Shown here: positions 28,530 through 36,196 of the stretch, in pieces | Layout: each line of letters starts with the position of its first letter | How positions within the stretch are numbered: position 1 is the stretch's first letter | From: Zoogloea sp041917255 | Lineage (GTDB): Bacteria; Pseudomonadota; Gammaproteobacteria; Burkholderiales; Rhodocyclaceae | DNA length: 64,000 bases | Direction: 5' to 3' | Assembly (NCBI GenBank): GCA_041917255.1 | Contig: JAYRYA010000025.1 | Span: 1 to 64,000, forward strand | The notes under the pieces: model-generated | Told to the model about the DNA's origin: nothing | The model's input: the letters and a program-made list of their open reading frames with translations, nothing else | Database searches by the model: none | Made by a program: the position numbers and the translations under genes

Positions 28530-29558
28530 ATGGCCAGCAACAAGGAACGCTTTGCAGACAAGATGGAATTCCCACCGGAAATCCCGCAGCCCAACATTTA
28601 TCCGCTGTCGTGGAACAGCAAGACCAAGAAGCTGCAGGAGGTCTGGCAGGCCGCCCTGCGCGAGAACTGGGATCCGGAGAAGCTGCCCTGGGACACCCTG
28701 GATGTGGACAGCTACAGCTGGGAAGAGCGTGAATCCATCGCCTACTGGTGGAGCCTGCTGTCGGTGTTCGACGCCTCGGCGCCCCCGGTCTTTGCCGAGG
28801 CGCTCATCAAGACCTACGAGGTGCACGAGGAAGACCCGGTGCGAAAGTGCTTCTTCTCGGTAACCCGCGACGAGCAGAACCACGAGATCATGTGCGGCCT
28901 GGCGATCACCAAGCTGCTCGGCCACCCCGACCCGATCACCTATCAGCCCAAGACCGAGTTGGGACGACGCCTGCAGAAGAACGTGCAGTGGCTGTACTTC
29001 AATGGCTCGCGCTACTGGAACGGCTACAAGCAGGCCGTGCCCAAGTACGACCTGGCAGTGCTGTTCAGCTCTTTCCTGATGGGCGAGATCGCCGCCGCCA
29101 CCATCTTCAAGCAGATGTTCGACAACTCCCGCGAGCCGGTCTTCAAGGAAGGTTTCAAGAACATCGGTCGTGACGAAGGCCGCCACATGGCCATCTGCAT
29201 GGCGGTGATGGAGCGCGACTACCCGGGCCTGAAGGACGAGACCAAGTCCATCGTCACCAAGCAGATCCGCGCGGGCTATCTCTTCCTGTCGGCGGTGCTG
29301 TTCGAGCCGCCGATGGAGTTCTGGGATCTGCCCGCCGACTTCATCGCCAACCAGCGCGAGGCCGAGGAAGTGGCCCGCGGCGCCGGCTTCGGCATCCCGA
29401 CCTACGAGATGAAGCTGCAGAACTGGAAGAACGCGATGATCAACCTGAAGGGCGTGCTCGACCGCTACAACATCCCCTTCCCGGCGATCCCCGAAGTGGG
29501 CATCACCGGCCAGGAGATCAGCGACATCGACATGGAAGACATCATTCCCGTCTTCTGA
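28530..29558 (+). CDS. Uncharacterised diiron (R2/ferritin-like) oxygenase
   Basis: The 342-residue protein is a soluble all-helical protein of the ribonucleotide-reductase-R2/oxygenase superfamily. Two E-x2-H pairs are visible, DEQNH (E115, H118) and DEGRH (E216, H219). E186 in FLMGEIAAATIF lies 30 residues before the second pair, and a further acidic ligand is likely at D81 or E90. It is not PaaA, PaaC or BoxB by sequence, and it is too short for bacterial multicomponent monooxygenase alpha subunits. A strong GAGGAGG precedes the ATG. The next gene encodes an NAD(P)H-ferredoxin reductase, so the pair should form a two-component oxygenase. Position beside the paa operon and a shared promoter dyad imply an aromatic or CoA-ester substrate, but the reaction is unknown. 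Confidence 0.85.
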   Translation: MASNKERFADKMEFPPEIPQPNIYPLSWNSKTKKLQEVWQAALRENWDPEKLPWDTLDVDSYSWEERESIAYWWSLLSVFDASAPPVFAEALIKTYEVHEEDPVRKCFFSVTRDEQNHEIMCGLAITKLLGHPDPITYQPKTELGRRLQKNVQWLYFNGSRYWNGYKQAVPKYDLAVLFSSFLMGEIAAATIFKQMFDNSREPVFKEGFKNIGRDEGRHMAICMAVMERDYPGLKDETKSIVTKQIRAGYLFLSAVLFEPPMEFWDLPADFIANQREAEEVARGAGFGIPTYEMKLQNWKNAMINLKGVLDRYNIPFPAIPEVGITGQEISDIDMEDIIPVF

Positions 29559-29646
29559 TTGAAGCGTGCGGCGTCAGGAGGGAGGAGCAAGGAGACCGCC
29601 CCCTGACACCTCACTCCCAACGCCTTACCCCTCACTGAGAAAAACC

Positions 29647-30696
29647 ATGTCACGCATCATCATGCAACCCTCGGGCAAGTCGGTGGAATGCGCCTACGGC
29701 GACACCGTGCTGATGGCCCTCGAAAAGGCAGGCTACGCGCTGCCCAACAACTGTCGCGCCGGCGCCTGCGGCGAGTGCAAGGTGAAAGTCACCGCCGGTC
29801 AATTCGACCAGGGCATGGTGCTCGACATGGCGCTGTCCCAGGAAGAGCGCCGCCAGGGCTACGGCCTGATGTGCATGGCCAAGCCGATCTCCGACGAGCT
29901 GACCATCGAGTGGGGCACCGAAGATGCCAGGCCCAAGCTCTTCCCGCCCCGCGAGGACGCGCTGTTCGTGGTCACCGACAAGCGCCCGCTGGCCGACCGC
30001 GTGGTCGAGCTGCGCCTGCGCCCGGTGGGCCAGCCGATCCGCTACTGGCCTGGCCAGTACGTGACCCTCGGCAACCCGCGCGCCGACATCCCGCCCCGCG
30101 CCTATTCCATCTCCAACGCCCCGCGCCCCGACGGCGAGCTGGTGCTGCAGGTGGCCCGCGCCGACGGCGGCACCACCAGCAACTGGATTCACGATCAGCT
30201 CGCCGTCGGCGAGAGCGTCAAGCTCTCCGGCGCCTACGGGACCTTCATTGGCGACCCCGGCGTGGATACGCCGGTGCTGTGCCTCGCCGCCGGCACCGGC
30301 CTCGCGCCGATCCTGGCCCTCACCGAAGCCGCGCTCCGCCGGGGTTTCCGCAAGCCCGTCACCCTGCTCTACTCGGCCCGCACCGAGGCCGACGTATACG
30401 GCCAGGGCATGCTGGCCTGGTGGCGCACCAAGCACCGGGCCTTCGACTACAAGATCACCCTCACCCGCGAAGAACGCGATGGCTATCTGGCCGGGCGCGT
30501 CGATGCGATGCTGCCGGGGCTGTTCCCGGATCTGTCGAAGCACACCCTCTTCGCCGCCGGCAGTCCGGCCTTCGTCGAAACCTGCGCGGCGACGGCGAAA
30601 GCCCTCGGCGCAAAGACCGAGCACATCCACACCGAAGGTTTCTTTGCCCAGCAACAGCCGGAGATCCCCGATGCAGCCCACCTGCTGACCTTCTAG
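29647..30696 (+). CDS. Ferredoxin-NAD(P)H reductase partner of the diiron oxygenase
   Basis: The 349-residue protein has a plant-type 2Fe-2S ferredoxin at the N-terminus (NNCRAGACGECKVKV, fourth Cys in LMCMAKP). An FAD-binding barrel follows (PPRAYSISNAPRPDGELVL) and a C-terminal NAD(P)-binding domain (CLAAGTGLAPILALTEAAL). The domain order is the reverse of PaaE (ferredoxin first), resembling reductases of phenol- or benzoate-type oxygenases. It should feed electrons to the diiron protein encoded 88 bases upstream; the gap is C/T- and G/A-rich with a GTCAGG...CCTGAC stem (29573-29607). ATG 29647 starts the ferredoxin domain directly. Confidence 0.92.
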   Translation: MSRIIMQPSGKSVECAYGDTVLMALEKAGYALPNNCRAGACGECKVKVTAGQFDQGMVLDMALSQEERRQGYGLMCMAKPISDELTIEWGTEDARPKLFPPREDALFVVTDKRPLADRVVELRLRPVGQPIRYWPGQYVTLGNPRADIPPRAYSISNAPRPDGELVLQVARADGGTTSNWIHDQLAVGESVKLSGAYGTFIGDPGVDTPVLCLAAGTGLAPILALTEAALRRGFRKPVTLLYSARTEADVYGQGMLAWWRTKHRAFDYKITLTREERDGYLAGRVDAMLPGLFPDLSKHTLFAAGSPAFVETCAATAKALGAKTEHIHTEGFFAQQQPEIPDAAHLLTF

Positions 30697-30769
30697 GCCG
30701 CGGGCGGGTCGCGGTTGCCTGTTCAGCCCGGGGGCGAGCCGGTAGAATCGCAATTTTTATGCCTGCCTG

Positions 30770-31735
30770 ATGGCAGCTACCGACCCGATCGTGCGATATC
30801 CCGTCCAGCAACGTCTCGAAGACTTCCGCCAGCAAGATCGTGTCCAGGCGGGCTCGCTCATCATCTCGGTCTTCGGCGATGCGGTGTTGCCCCGCGGCAG
30901 CCGCATCTGGCTGGGCAGCCTGATCGAGCTGCTCGAGCCCCTCGGCCTCAACGAGCGCCTGGTACGCACTTCGGTGTTCCGGCTGGTGAAGGAAGAATGG
31001 CTGCGTACCGAACCCTCCGGCCGGCGCACCGACTACCTGCTCACGCCCTCCGGCCAGCGCCGCTTCGAGGAGGCCTCCCGCCACATCTACGCCTCCAGCG
31101 CCCCCCTGTGGGATCGCCGCTGGCGGCTCATCGTCACCGTCGGCGAGCTTGCCCCGAAGGAGCGCGAGGGCCTGCGCCGGGCGCTGTTCTGGCAGGGCTT
31201 CGGGGTGCTCGGCGGTGACTGCTTCGTACACCCCAGCGCCGATCTCACCGCCGCCTTCGACGCCCTCCACGCCGACGGGTTGTCGGGCATCCTGGGCAAG
31301 CTCAAGCCGCTGCTGGCCGCCGACGCCCAGTTCGGTACCGCCGCCAACGACGTGGACATGGTCAATGGCGCCTGGAACCTCGAACACCTTGCCGGCGTGT
31401 ATGCCGACTTCGCCAACCGCTACCAGCCGGTGCTCGAGCAGCTGCGCACCGACACCGGCAACGGGCTCGACGACGAGAGCGCCTTTCTGCTGCGCATCCT
31501 GCTGATCCACGACTACCGGCGGCTGCTGCTGCGCGACCCGGAACTCCCCGACGTGCTGCTGCCATCCGACTGGCCCGGCCAGAAGGCCCGCCTGCTGTGC
31601 AAGGAAATCTACCGCCGCCTGCTGGTACCGTCCGAGCGCCACCTGGACGCCCACTTCCAGCTTGCCAGCGGCCAGACACCCCTGGCGGCCAGCCTCCTAC
31701 ACGAGCGCTTCCGCGAGGACGACCCGCTGGCCTGA
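30770..31735 (+). CDS. paaX: Transcriptional repressor PaaX
   Basis: The 321-residue protein is a PaaX-family regulator. The N-terminal winged helix has SLIISVFGDAVLPRGSRIWL and NERLVRTSVFRLVKEEWL, then YLLTPSGQRRFEEA, and the central and C-terminal PaaX domains follow. In other bacteria PaaX represses paa genes and is released by phenylacetyl-CoA. It lies downstream of the reductase gene in the same direction. A three-codon ORF (ATG 30759) ends at TGA overlapping the paaX start (TGATG), which may couple translation. It converges on paaY with only three bases between stop codons. Confidence 0.94.
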   Translation: MAATDPIVRYPVQQRLEDFRQQDRVQAGSLIISVFGDAVLPRGSRIWLGSLIELLEPLGLNERLVRTSVFRLVKEEWLRTEPSGRRTDYLLTPSGQRRFEEASRHIYASSAPLWDRRWRLIVTVGELAPKEREGLRRALFWQGFGVLGGDCFVHPSADLTAAFDALHADGLSGILGKLKPLLAADAQFGTAANDVDMVNGAWNLEHLAGVYADFANRYQPVLEQLRTDTGNGLDDESAFLLRILLIHDYRRLLLRDPELPDVLLPSDWPGQKARLLCKEIYRRLLVPSERHLDAHFQLASGQTPLAASLLHERFREDDPLA

Positions 31736-31738
31736 CGC

Positions 31739-32353
31739 TCAGCCCTTGTTCTTCAGGGCGACCAGCGGCACCACGTCGGGCATCTCGAAACGCTTGCGGC
31801 CGGGCTCCATCTCGGTGAGCGGCGCGGTCTCGACCATCGTCGCCAGGCAGCGCCGGGTCAGATCCTGATAAGTGCGGGTGCCGTCGCTCTTCCACACTAC
31901 TTCCTCGTCCGTCAGCTCGCGCAGCACCTTGGCCGGCATCCCGGCCACCAGCGAGCGCGGCGGAATCTCCACCCCGGCCTTCACGAAGGCCATCGCCGCC
32001 ACGATGGACGCCTCGCCGATCACGGCGTTGTCCATGATCACCGCGTTCATCCCCACCAGCGCATTGCGGCCGATCCGGCAGCCGTGCAGCACCGCCCCGT
32101 GGCCGATGTGGCCGTCCTCCTCGATCACCGTGTCGGTGCCCGGAAAACCGTGCATCACGCAGGTGTCCTGCACGTTCACGCCCCGTTCGAGGATCAGCCG
32201 ACCGAAGTCGCCGCGCAGGCTGGCGCACGGGCCCACGTAGCAATCGGGCCCGACGATCACGTCGCCGATCAGCACGGCAGAAGGATGGACGTAGGCGGAC
32301 GGATGGACGACGGGCACGATGCCGTCGATGGCGAAAACACGAAGCGGGGTCAT
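31739..32353 (-). CDS. paaY: PaaY, gamma-carbonic-anhydrase-like hexapeptide protein
   Basis: The 204-residue left-handed beta-helix protein contains repeated hexapeptide units (VIGDVIVGPDCYVGPCASLR, GHGAVLHGCRIGRNALVGMN) with the metal-binding His residues at MHGFPG and HIGHGAVLHG. PaaY proteins are thioesterases that assist the phenylacetate pathway by removing inhibitory CoA esters. ATG 32353 begins the conserved domain. It is transcribed divergently from the IclR regulator and lies downstream of an intergenic palindrome. Confidence 0.92.
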   Translation of the reverse strand: MTPLRVFAIDGIVPVVHPSAYVHPSAVLIGDVIVGPDCYVGPCASLRGDFGRLILERGVNVQDTCVMHGFPGTDTVIEEDGHIGHGAVLHGCRIGRNALVGMNAVIMDNAVIGEASIVAAMAFVKAGVEIPPRSLVAGMPAKVLRELTDEEVVWKSDGTRTYQDLTRRCLATMVETAPLTEMEPGRKRFEMPDVVPLVALKNKG

Positions 32354-32398
32354 GGCTGAATCTCCTGGTCTGCGGAGGAGCATCGAGGCAGCAGCGGT

Positions 32399-32458
32399 GA
32401 GGCCTTCGGGATTCCGTGCGCGGACAATCGCCAGCGCACAGGTCCCGATCAAGGCCTC
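32399..32458. repeat. Intergenic palindromic repeat, copy B (upstream of paaY)
   Basis: On the minus strand three nested helices can form: GAGGCCTT/AAGGCCTC, CGGGA/TCCCG and GTGCGC/GCGCAC, with a 12-base loop. It is homologous to the repeat at 16250-16316, including the loop (TGGC(A/G)AT(C/T)G) and the G/A-rich flank. Confidence 0.75.
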
Positions 32459-32484
32459 CTCTCTCCTCCCTCCTAACTCCTCAC

Positions 32485-32513
32485 TTGGGATTTATGATTA
32501 CTTTTTCTAAAAT
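32485..32513 (+). promoter_or_regulatory. Candidate sigma-70 promoter of the IclR-type regulator gene
   Basis: TTGGGA (32485-32490), a 17-base AT-rich spacer and TAAAAT (32508-32513) lie about 50 bases upstream of the ATG at 32562. Confidence 0.55.
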
Positions 32514-32561
32514 CAATTTACCATTACGTAACACATTCAACCAAGCCTCGGACACATACCC

Positions 32562-33365
32562 ATGAGCGAAGAGCTGGAAGGAAAACACGGCGTCCAGTCC
32601 CTCGAAGTGGGCATGGGCATCCTCAAGGCGATGGTGTTCGGCAAGCGCTCGATGATGCTCAAGGACATCGCCGCCGCCGCCGACATGCCACCCTCCAAGG
32701 CCCATCGTTATCTCGTCAGCCTGATCCGGAGCGGCCTGGTGGAGCAGGACCCGCTCACCTCGCGCTACAACCTGGGGCCTTTCGCGCTCAACATCGGCCT
32801 CGTCGCCATCGACCGGCTCGACCGCATCCGGCTCGGCCTTACCGCGATCTCCGAACTACGCGACGCGGTCAATGAAACCACCGCCCTTGCCGTGTGGGGC
32901 GACAACGGCCCGGTGATCGTGCGCTGGGAGCGGCCACGTCGGCCGATCACCGTCAACGTGGTCACCGGCACCACCCTCGGCCTGCTCAGTTCGGCCGTCG
33001 GCCGGGTTTTCGGCGCATGGCTGCCGCCGGCCCAGACGAAGGCGATCCTGCGCCGCGAGCTCGACGCCCGGAAGAACCTGCCCACCGGCGTCGACACGCT
33101 CGAAGACGCCGAAGCCCTGCTGGCCGACGTGCGCGCCAGAGGCGTGGCGGCCATCTCCGGCAACTACATGTTCCGCGGCGTGGAGGCGGTCGCCGCACCG
33201 GTGTTCAACTTCAAGAACGAACTCACCATGTCCATCGTGCTGGTGGGCGTCGAGGGCTCCATCGACATGAGCGACGAGAGCCCCGTCATCGCCCGCCTCA
33301 AGGACGCCGCCCTCGCCCTTTCCCGGCGCCTGGGCTCGACACGGGACATCCCCGCCTCCCGCTGA
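32562..33365 (+). CDS. IclR-family transcriptional regulator
   Basis: The 267-residue protein has an N-terminal winged helix (VQSLEVGMGILKAM, MLKDIAAAADMPPSKAHRYL) and a C-terminal IclR effector-binding domain (ALAVWGDNGPVIVRWE, GLLSSAVGRVFGAWLP, RGVAAISGNYMFRGVEAVAAPVF). Family members usually bind small aromatic or organic acids. It lies immediately upstream of, and in the same direction as, the liv-type transporter operon, making it the likeliest local regulator. Effector unknown. Confidence 0.9.
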   Translation: MSEELEGKHGVQSLEVGMGILKAMVFGKRSMMLKDIAAAADMPPSKAHRYLVSLIRSGLVEQDPLTSRYNLGPFALNIGLVAIDRLDRIRLGLTAISELRDAVNETTALAVWGDNGPVIVRWERPRRPITVNVVTGTTLGLLSSAVGRVFGAWLPPAQTKAILRRELDARKNLPTGVDTLEDAEALLADVRARGVAAISGNYMFRGVEAVAAPVFNFKNELTMSIVLVGVEGSIDMSDESPVIARLKDAALALSRRLGSTRDIPASR

Positions 33366-33428
33366 AATCCCGCCACCCGCCCACTCCGCCCAGCCGGCGG
33401 GGTTGGCATCCCTCGCCTCCGTTCAATT

Positions 33429-33474
33429 TGATACACAAATTTCTGTTGACTAGATTTTTTGTATCATTTCTAAT
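33429..33474 (+). promoter_or_regulatory. liv operon promoter with TGATACA/TGTATCA dyad
   Basis: TTGACT (33446-33451) and TCTAAT (33469-33474) are spaced by 17 bases. TGATACA (33429-33435) lies just upstream of the -35 box and TGTATCA (33460-33466) lies between -35 and -10, the same layout as at 28421-28461. The right half-site would block polymerase if occupied. Confidence 0.7.
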
Positions 33475-33610
33475 AAACAGAACCGATTACAAAATATAGA
33501 ATCTCGGCCGCCGGACCATCCGGGTCTTCGGCGCCGGATCGGGTCATTCGATCAAGAGGAGACACCTTGATGACGCATCGCCCCCAGCACGCCCCGACAG
33601 GAGGTGCGTG

Positions 33611-34486
33611 ATGCTCGCGCAGCTGCTTCAGTTCCTGTTCTCGGGCATCACCGTCGGCGCCACCTATGCGCTCGCCGCCCTCGGCTTCACGCTCATCTAC
33701 AACGCCAGCAACGTGATCAACTTCGCCCAGGGCGAGTTCATCATGCTGGGCGGCATGCTCGCGGTGTTCTTCACCCAGGCCGGGCTGCCGTTGCCGGCCG
33801 CGCTGCTGCTGGCGATCCTGGTGCCGGCGGTGGTCGGCATCCTGATCGAGAAACTCGCCATCGAGCCCGTGAAGGGCGCCGAGACGGTGACCCTCATCAT
33901 CATCACCATCGGCGCCTCGCTGGTGATCCGCGGCCTGGTCCAAGTCTTCCTCGGCAAGAACACCCACAGCCTGCCGGCCTTCTCGGGCGACACGCCGATC
34001 GAGATCCTCGGCGCCACCCTGATGCCCCAGAGCCTGTGGGTGATGGGCGTCACCGCCATCGTCGTGGTGGTGCTGTGGTACTTCTTCAATCGCACCCTCA
34101 CCGGCAAGGCGATGCTCGCCACCTCCTACAACCGCCTCGCGGCGGAGCTGGTCGGCATCAACACCAACGGCGTGCTGTTCATGAGCTTCGCCATGTCGGC
34201 GGCGCTCGGCGCCCTGGGCGGCATCCTGATCACCCCGATCACCCTCACCTCCTACGACGTGGGAATCATGCTGGGCCTCAAGGGCTTCGTCGCCGCGGTG
34301 CTGGGCGGGCTCGGCAACGGTCTCGGCGCAGTGGTGGGCGGCCTGCTGGTGGGCATCCTCGAGGCCATGGGCGCCGGCTACCTGTCGTCGGCCTACAAGG
34401 ACGCGATCCCCTTCGTGCTGATCCTCTTCATCCTCTTCTTCATGCCGCGCGGCCTGTTCGGCGCGAAGGTGACCGACCGGGTGTGA
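33611..34486 (+). CDS. livH: Branched-chain-type ABC transporter permease LivH
   Basis: The 291-residue integral membrane protein has about eight hydrophobic segments and the LivH/BPD_transp_2 signatures (GATYALAALGFTLIYNASNV, INFAQGEFIMLGGM, GLKGFVAAVLGGLGN). ATG 33611 has GGAGG six bases upstream; a GTG one codon earlier is possible. The operon lacks a substrate-binding protein gene, and the one in the paa operon is the obvious partner. Substrate is probably an aromatic or related organic acid (inference). Confidence 0.93.
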   Translation: MLAQLLQFLFSGITVGATYALAALGFTLIYNASNVINFAQGEFIMLGGMLAVFFTQAGLPLPAALLLAILVPAVVGILIEKLAIEPVKGAETVTLIIITIGASLVIRGLVQVFLGKNTHSLPAFSGDTPIEILGATLMPQSLWVMGVTAIVVVVLWYFFNRTLTGKAMLATSYNRLAAELVGINTNGVLFMSFAMSAALGALGGILITPITLTSYDVGIMLGLKGFVAAVLGGLGNGLGAVVGGLLVGILEAMGAGYLSSAYKDAIPFVLILFILFFMPRGLFGAKVTDRV

Positions 34487-34488
34487 CC

Positions 34489-35421
34489 ATGCAAAAACGC
34501 GCCTATCTCGGCCTCTACATCCTCATCGCAGTGCTGGCGGTGCTGCCCTTCGTGCTGCCCAACAGCTTCTACCTGGATCTGGCCATCCGCATGGCGATCA
34601 ACGCCGTCATCGTGCTCGGCCTCAACCTGCTGATCGGCTTCGCCGGGCAGATCAGTCTGGGCCACGCCGGCTTCCTGGGCCTGGGCGCCTACGCCTCGGC
34701 GGTGCTGCCCACCCACTTCGGCTGGCACCCGGTGCTAGCGATGATTGCCGGCGCCGTCGCCACCGGCATCCTCGCCGCGCTGGTGGCCCGCCCGATCTTC
34801 AAGCTGAAGGGCAACTACCTGGCGATGGCCACCCTCGGGCTCGGCATCATCCTCAACATCGCGGTGCGCAACGAAGCCCAGTGGACGGGCGGCCCCGACG
34901 GCATGCCTGTGCCCGCCTTCGGCCTCGCCGGCTTCGAGCTTTCGAGCGACAGGCAGTGGTACTGGGTGATCGCCGCCCTGCTGGCGGTGAGCGTGTGGGC
35001 GTCCATCAACCTGATCGACTCGCCCTTCGGCCGCGCCCTGCGCGCGCTGCACGGCTCCGAGGTCGCCTCCCGCGTGGTGGGCGTCGATGTGGTGCGCTAC
35101 AAGGTCGCCATCTTCGTGATGTCGGCGGTGTTCGCCAGCCTGATGGGCAGCGTCACCGCCCATTACGTGGGCTTCGTCACCCCCAATCTGGCGGATTTCT
35201 TCCATTCCATCGAGCTCGTCACGATGGTCGTCATCGGTGGCATGGCCTCGGTGTATGGCTCGGTGATCGGCGCAGTGCTGCTCACCGCCCTGCCCCAGGC
35301 GCTCGCCACCTTCGAAGGCTGGGAGACCGTTGCCTTCGGCGCCATCCTGATGATCTGCATGATCTTCCTGCCCAAGGGCCTGGTACCCACGCTGGCCAGC
35401 AAGTTTGGAAAGGGTGAATAA
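34489..35421 (+). CDS. livM: Branched-chain-type ABC transporter permease LivM
   Basis: The 310-residue membrane protein has the LivM signatures NLLIGFAGQISLGHAGFLGL and ALHGSEVASRVVGVDV, with GGMASVYGSVIGA near the C-terminus. The ATG lies 2 bases past the livH stop and the stop is 1 base before livG, indicating tight translational coupling. The frame is open far upstream through livH, but that part is a shadow. Confidence 0.93.
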   Translation: MQKRAYLGLYILIAVLAVLPFVLPNSFYLDLAIRMAINAVIVLGLNLLIGFAGQISLGHAGFLGLGAYASAVLPTHFGWHPVLAMIAGAVATGILAALVARPIFKLKGNYLAMATLGLGIILNIAVRNEAQWTGGPDGMPVPAFGLAGFELSSDRQWYWVIAALLAVSVWASINLIDSPFGRALRALHGSEVASRVVGVDVVRYKVAIFVMSAVFASLMGSVTAHYVGFVTPNLADFFHSIELVTMVVIGGMASVYGSVIGAVLLTALPQALATFEGWETVAFGAILMICMIFLPKGLVPTLASKFGKGE

Positions 35422-35422
35422 G

Positions 35423-36181
35423 ATGCTCCTCGACGTCTCCAACCTCTCCATCCACTTCGGCGGCGTGAAGGCCGTGCAGGATGTGAGCTTCTCCATTGAC
35501 GCCGGCATCGTGTATTCGGTGATCGGCCCCAACGGCGCCGGCAAGACCACCCTGTTCAACCTCATCACCGGCGTGTACAAGCCCACCGCCGGCGAGATCC
35601 GTCTGGACGGCGAATCCATCGCGGGCCGCTCGCCGGACGAACTCGCCCGCCGCGGCGTGGCGCGCACCTTCCAGAACCTGCAGATCTGCATGAACATGAG
35701 CGCCATCGAGAACGTGATGGTGGGCGCCCACCTGCGGCTGGATCGCAACCTGATCAAGGCGGCGCTGCGCTTTCCCGGGCTCACCCGCCGCGACGCCGAG
35801 CTGCGCGAGGAAGCAGCCGGACTGATGCGCTTCGTCGGGCTCGACAAGTACATCGAGGCCCGCGCCGATTCGATGCCCTACGGCGCCCTCAAGCGCCTCG
35901 AGATCGCCCGCGCGCTGGCCATGAAGCCGCGCCTGATCTTCCTCGACGAACCCGCCGCCGGCCTCAACCCCAAGGAGACCATCGAGGTGGACCACCTCGT
36001 CCGCAAGGTGGCCGACTCGGGCATCACCGTGGTGCTCGTCGAGCACGACATGAAGATGGTGATGAACCTCTCCGACCGCATTCTGGTGCTCGACTACGGC
36101 AAGAAGCTCGCCGAAGGCACCGGCGAGGAAGTGCGCCGCAACCCGGACGTGATCGCCGCCTATCTGGGCGCCCACGCGTAA
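35423..36181 (+). CDS. livG: Branched-chain-type ABC transporter ATPase LivG
   Basis: The 252-residue ATPase has Walker A GPNGAGKTT, the signature region (MPYGALKRLEIARALA, a variant of LSGGQ usual in this family: YGALKR), Walker B LIFLDEPAAGLNP and EHDMKMVM with the switch His. It starts 1 base after livM. It powers uptake together with the LivF-type ATPase downstream. Confidence 0.93.
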   Translation: MLLDVSNLSIHFGGVKAVQDVSFSIDAGIVYSVIGPNGAGKTTLFNLITGVYKPTAGEIRLDGESIAGRSPDELARRGVARTFQNLQICMNMSAIENVMVGAHLRLDRNLIKAALRFPGLTRRDAELREEAAGLMRFVGLDKYIEARADSMPYGALKRLEIARALAMKPRLIFLDEPAAGLNPKETIEVDHLVRKVADSGITVVLVEHDMKMVMNLSDRILVLDYGKKLAEGTGEEVRRNPDVIAAYLGAHA

Positions 36182-36196
36182 ACCGAGGAAACCGCA

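Noticed and set aside
33604..34488. Long upstream extension of the livM frame through livH
   Set aside because: The extension reads Arg/His-rich shadow sequence in another frame of livH; the LivM domain begins at ATG 34489.
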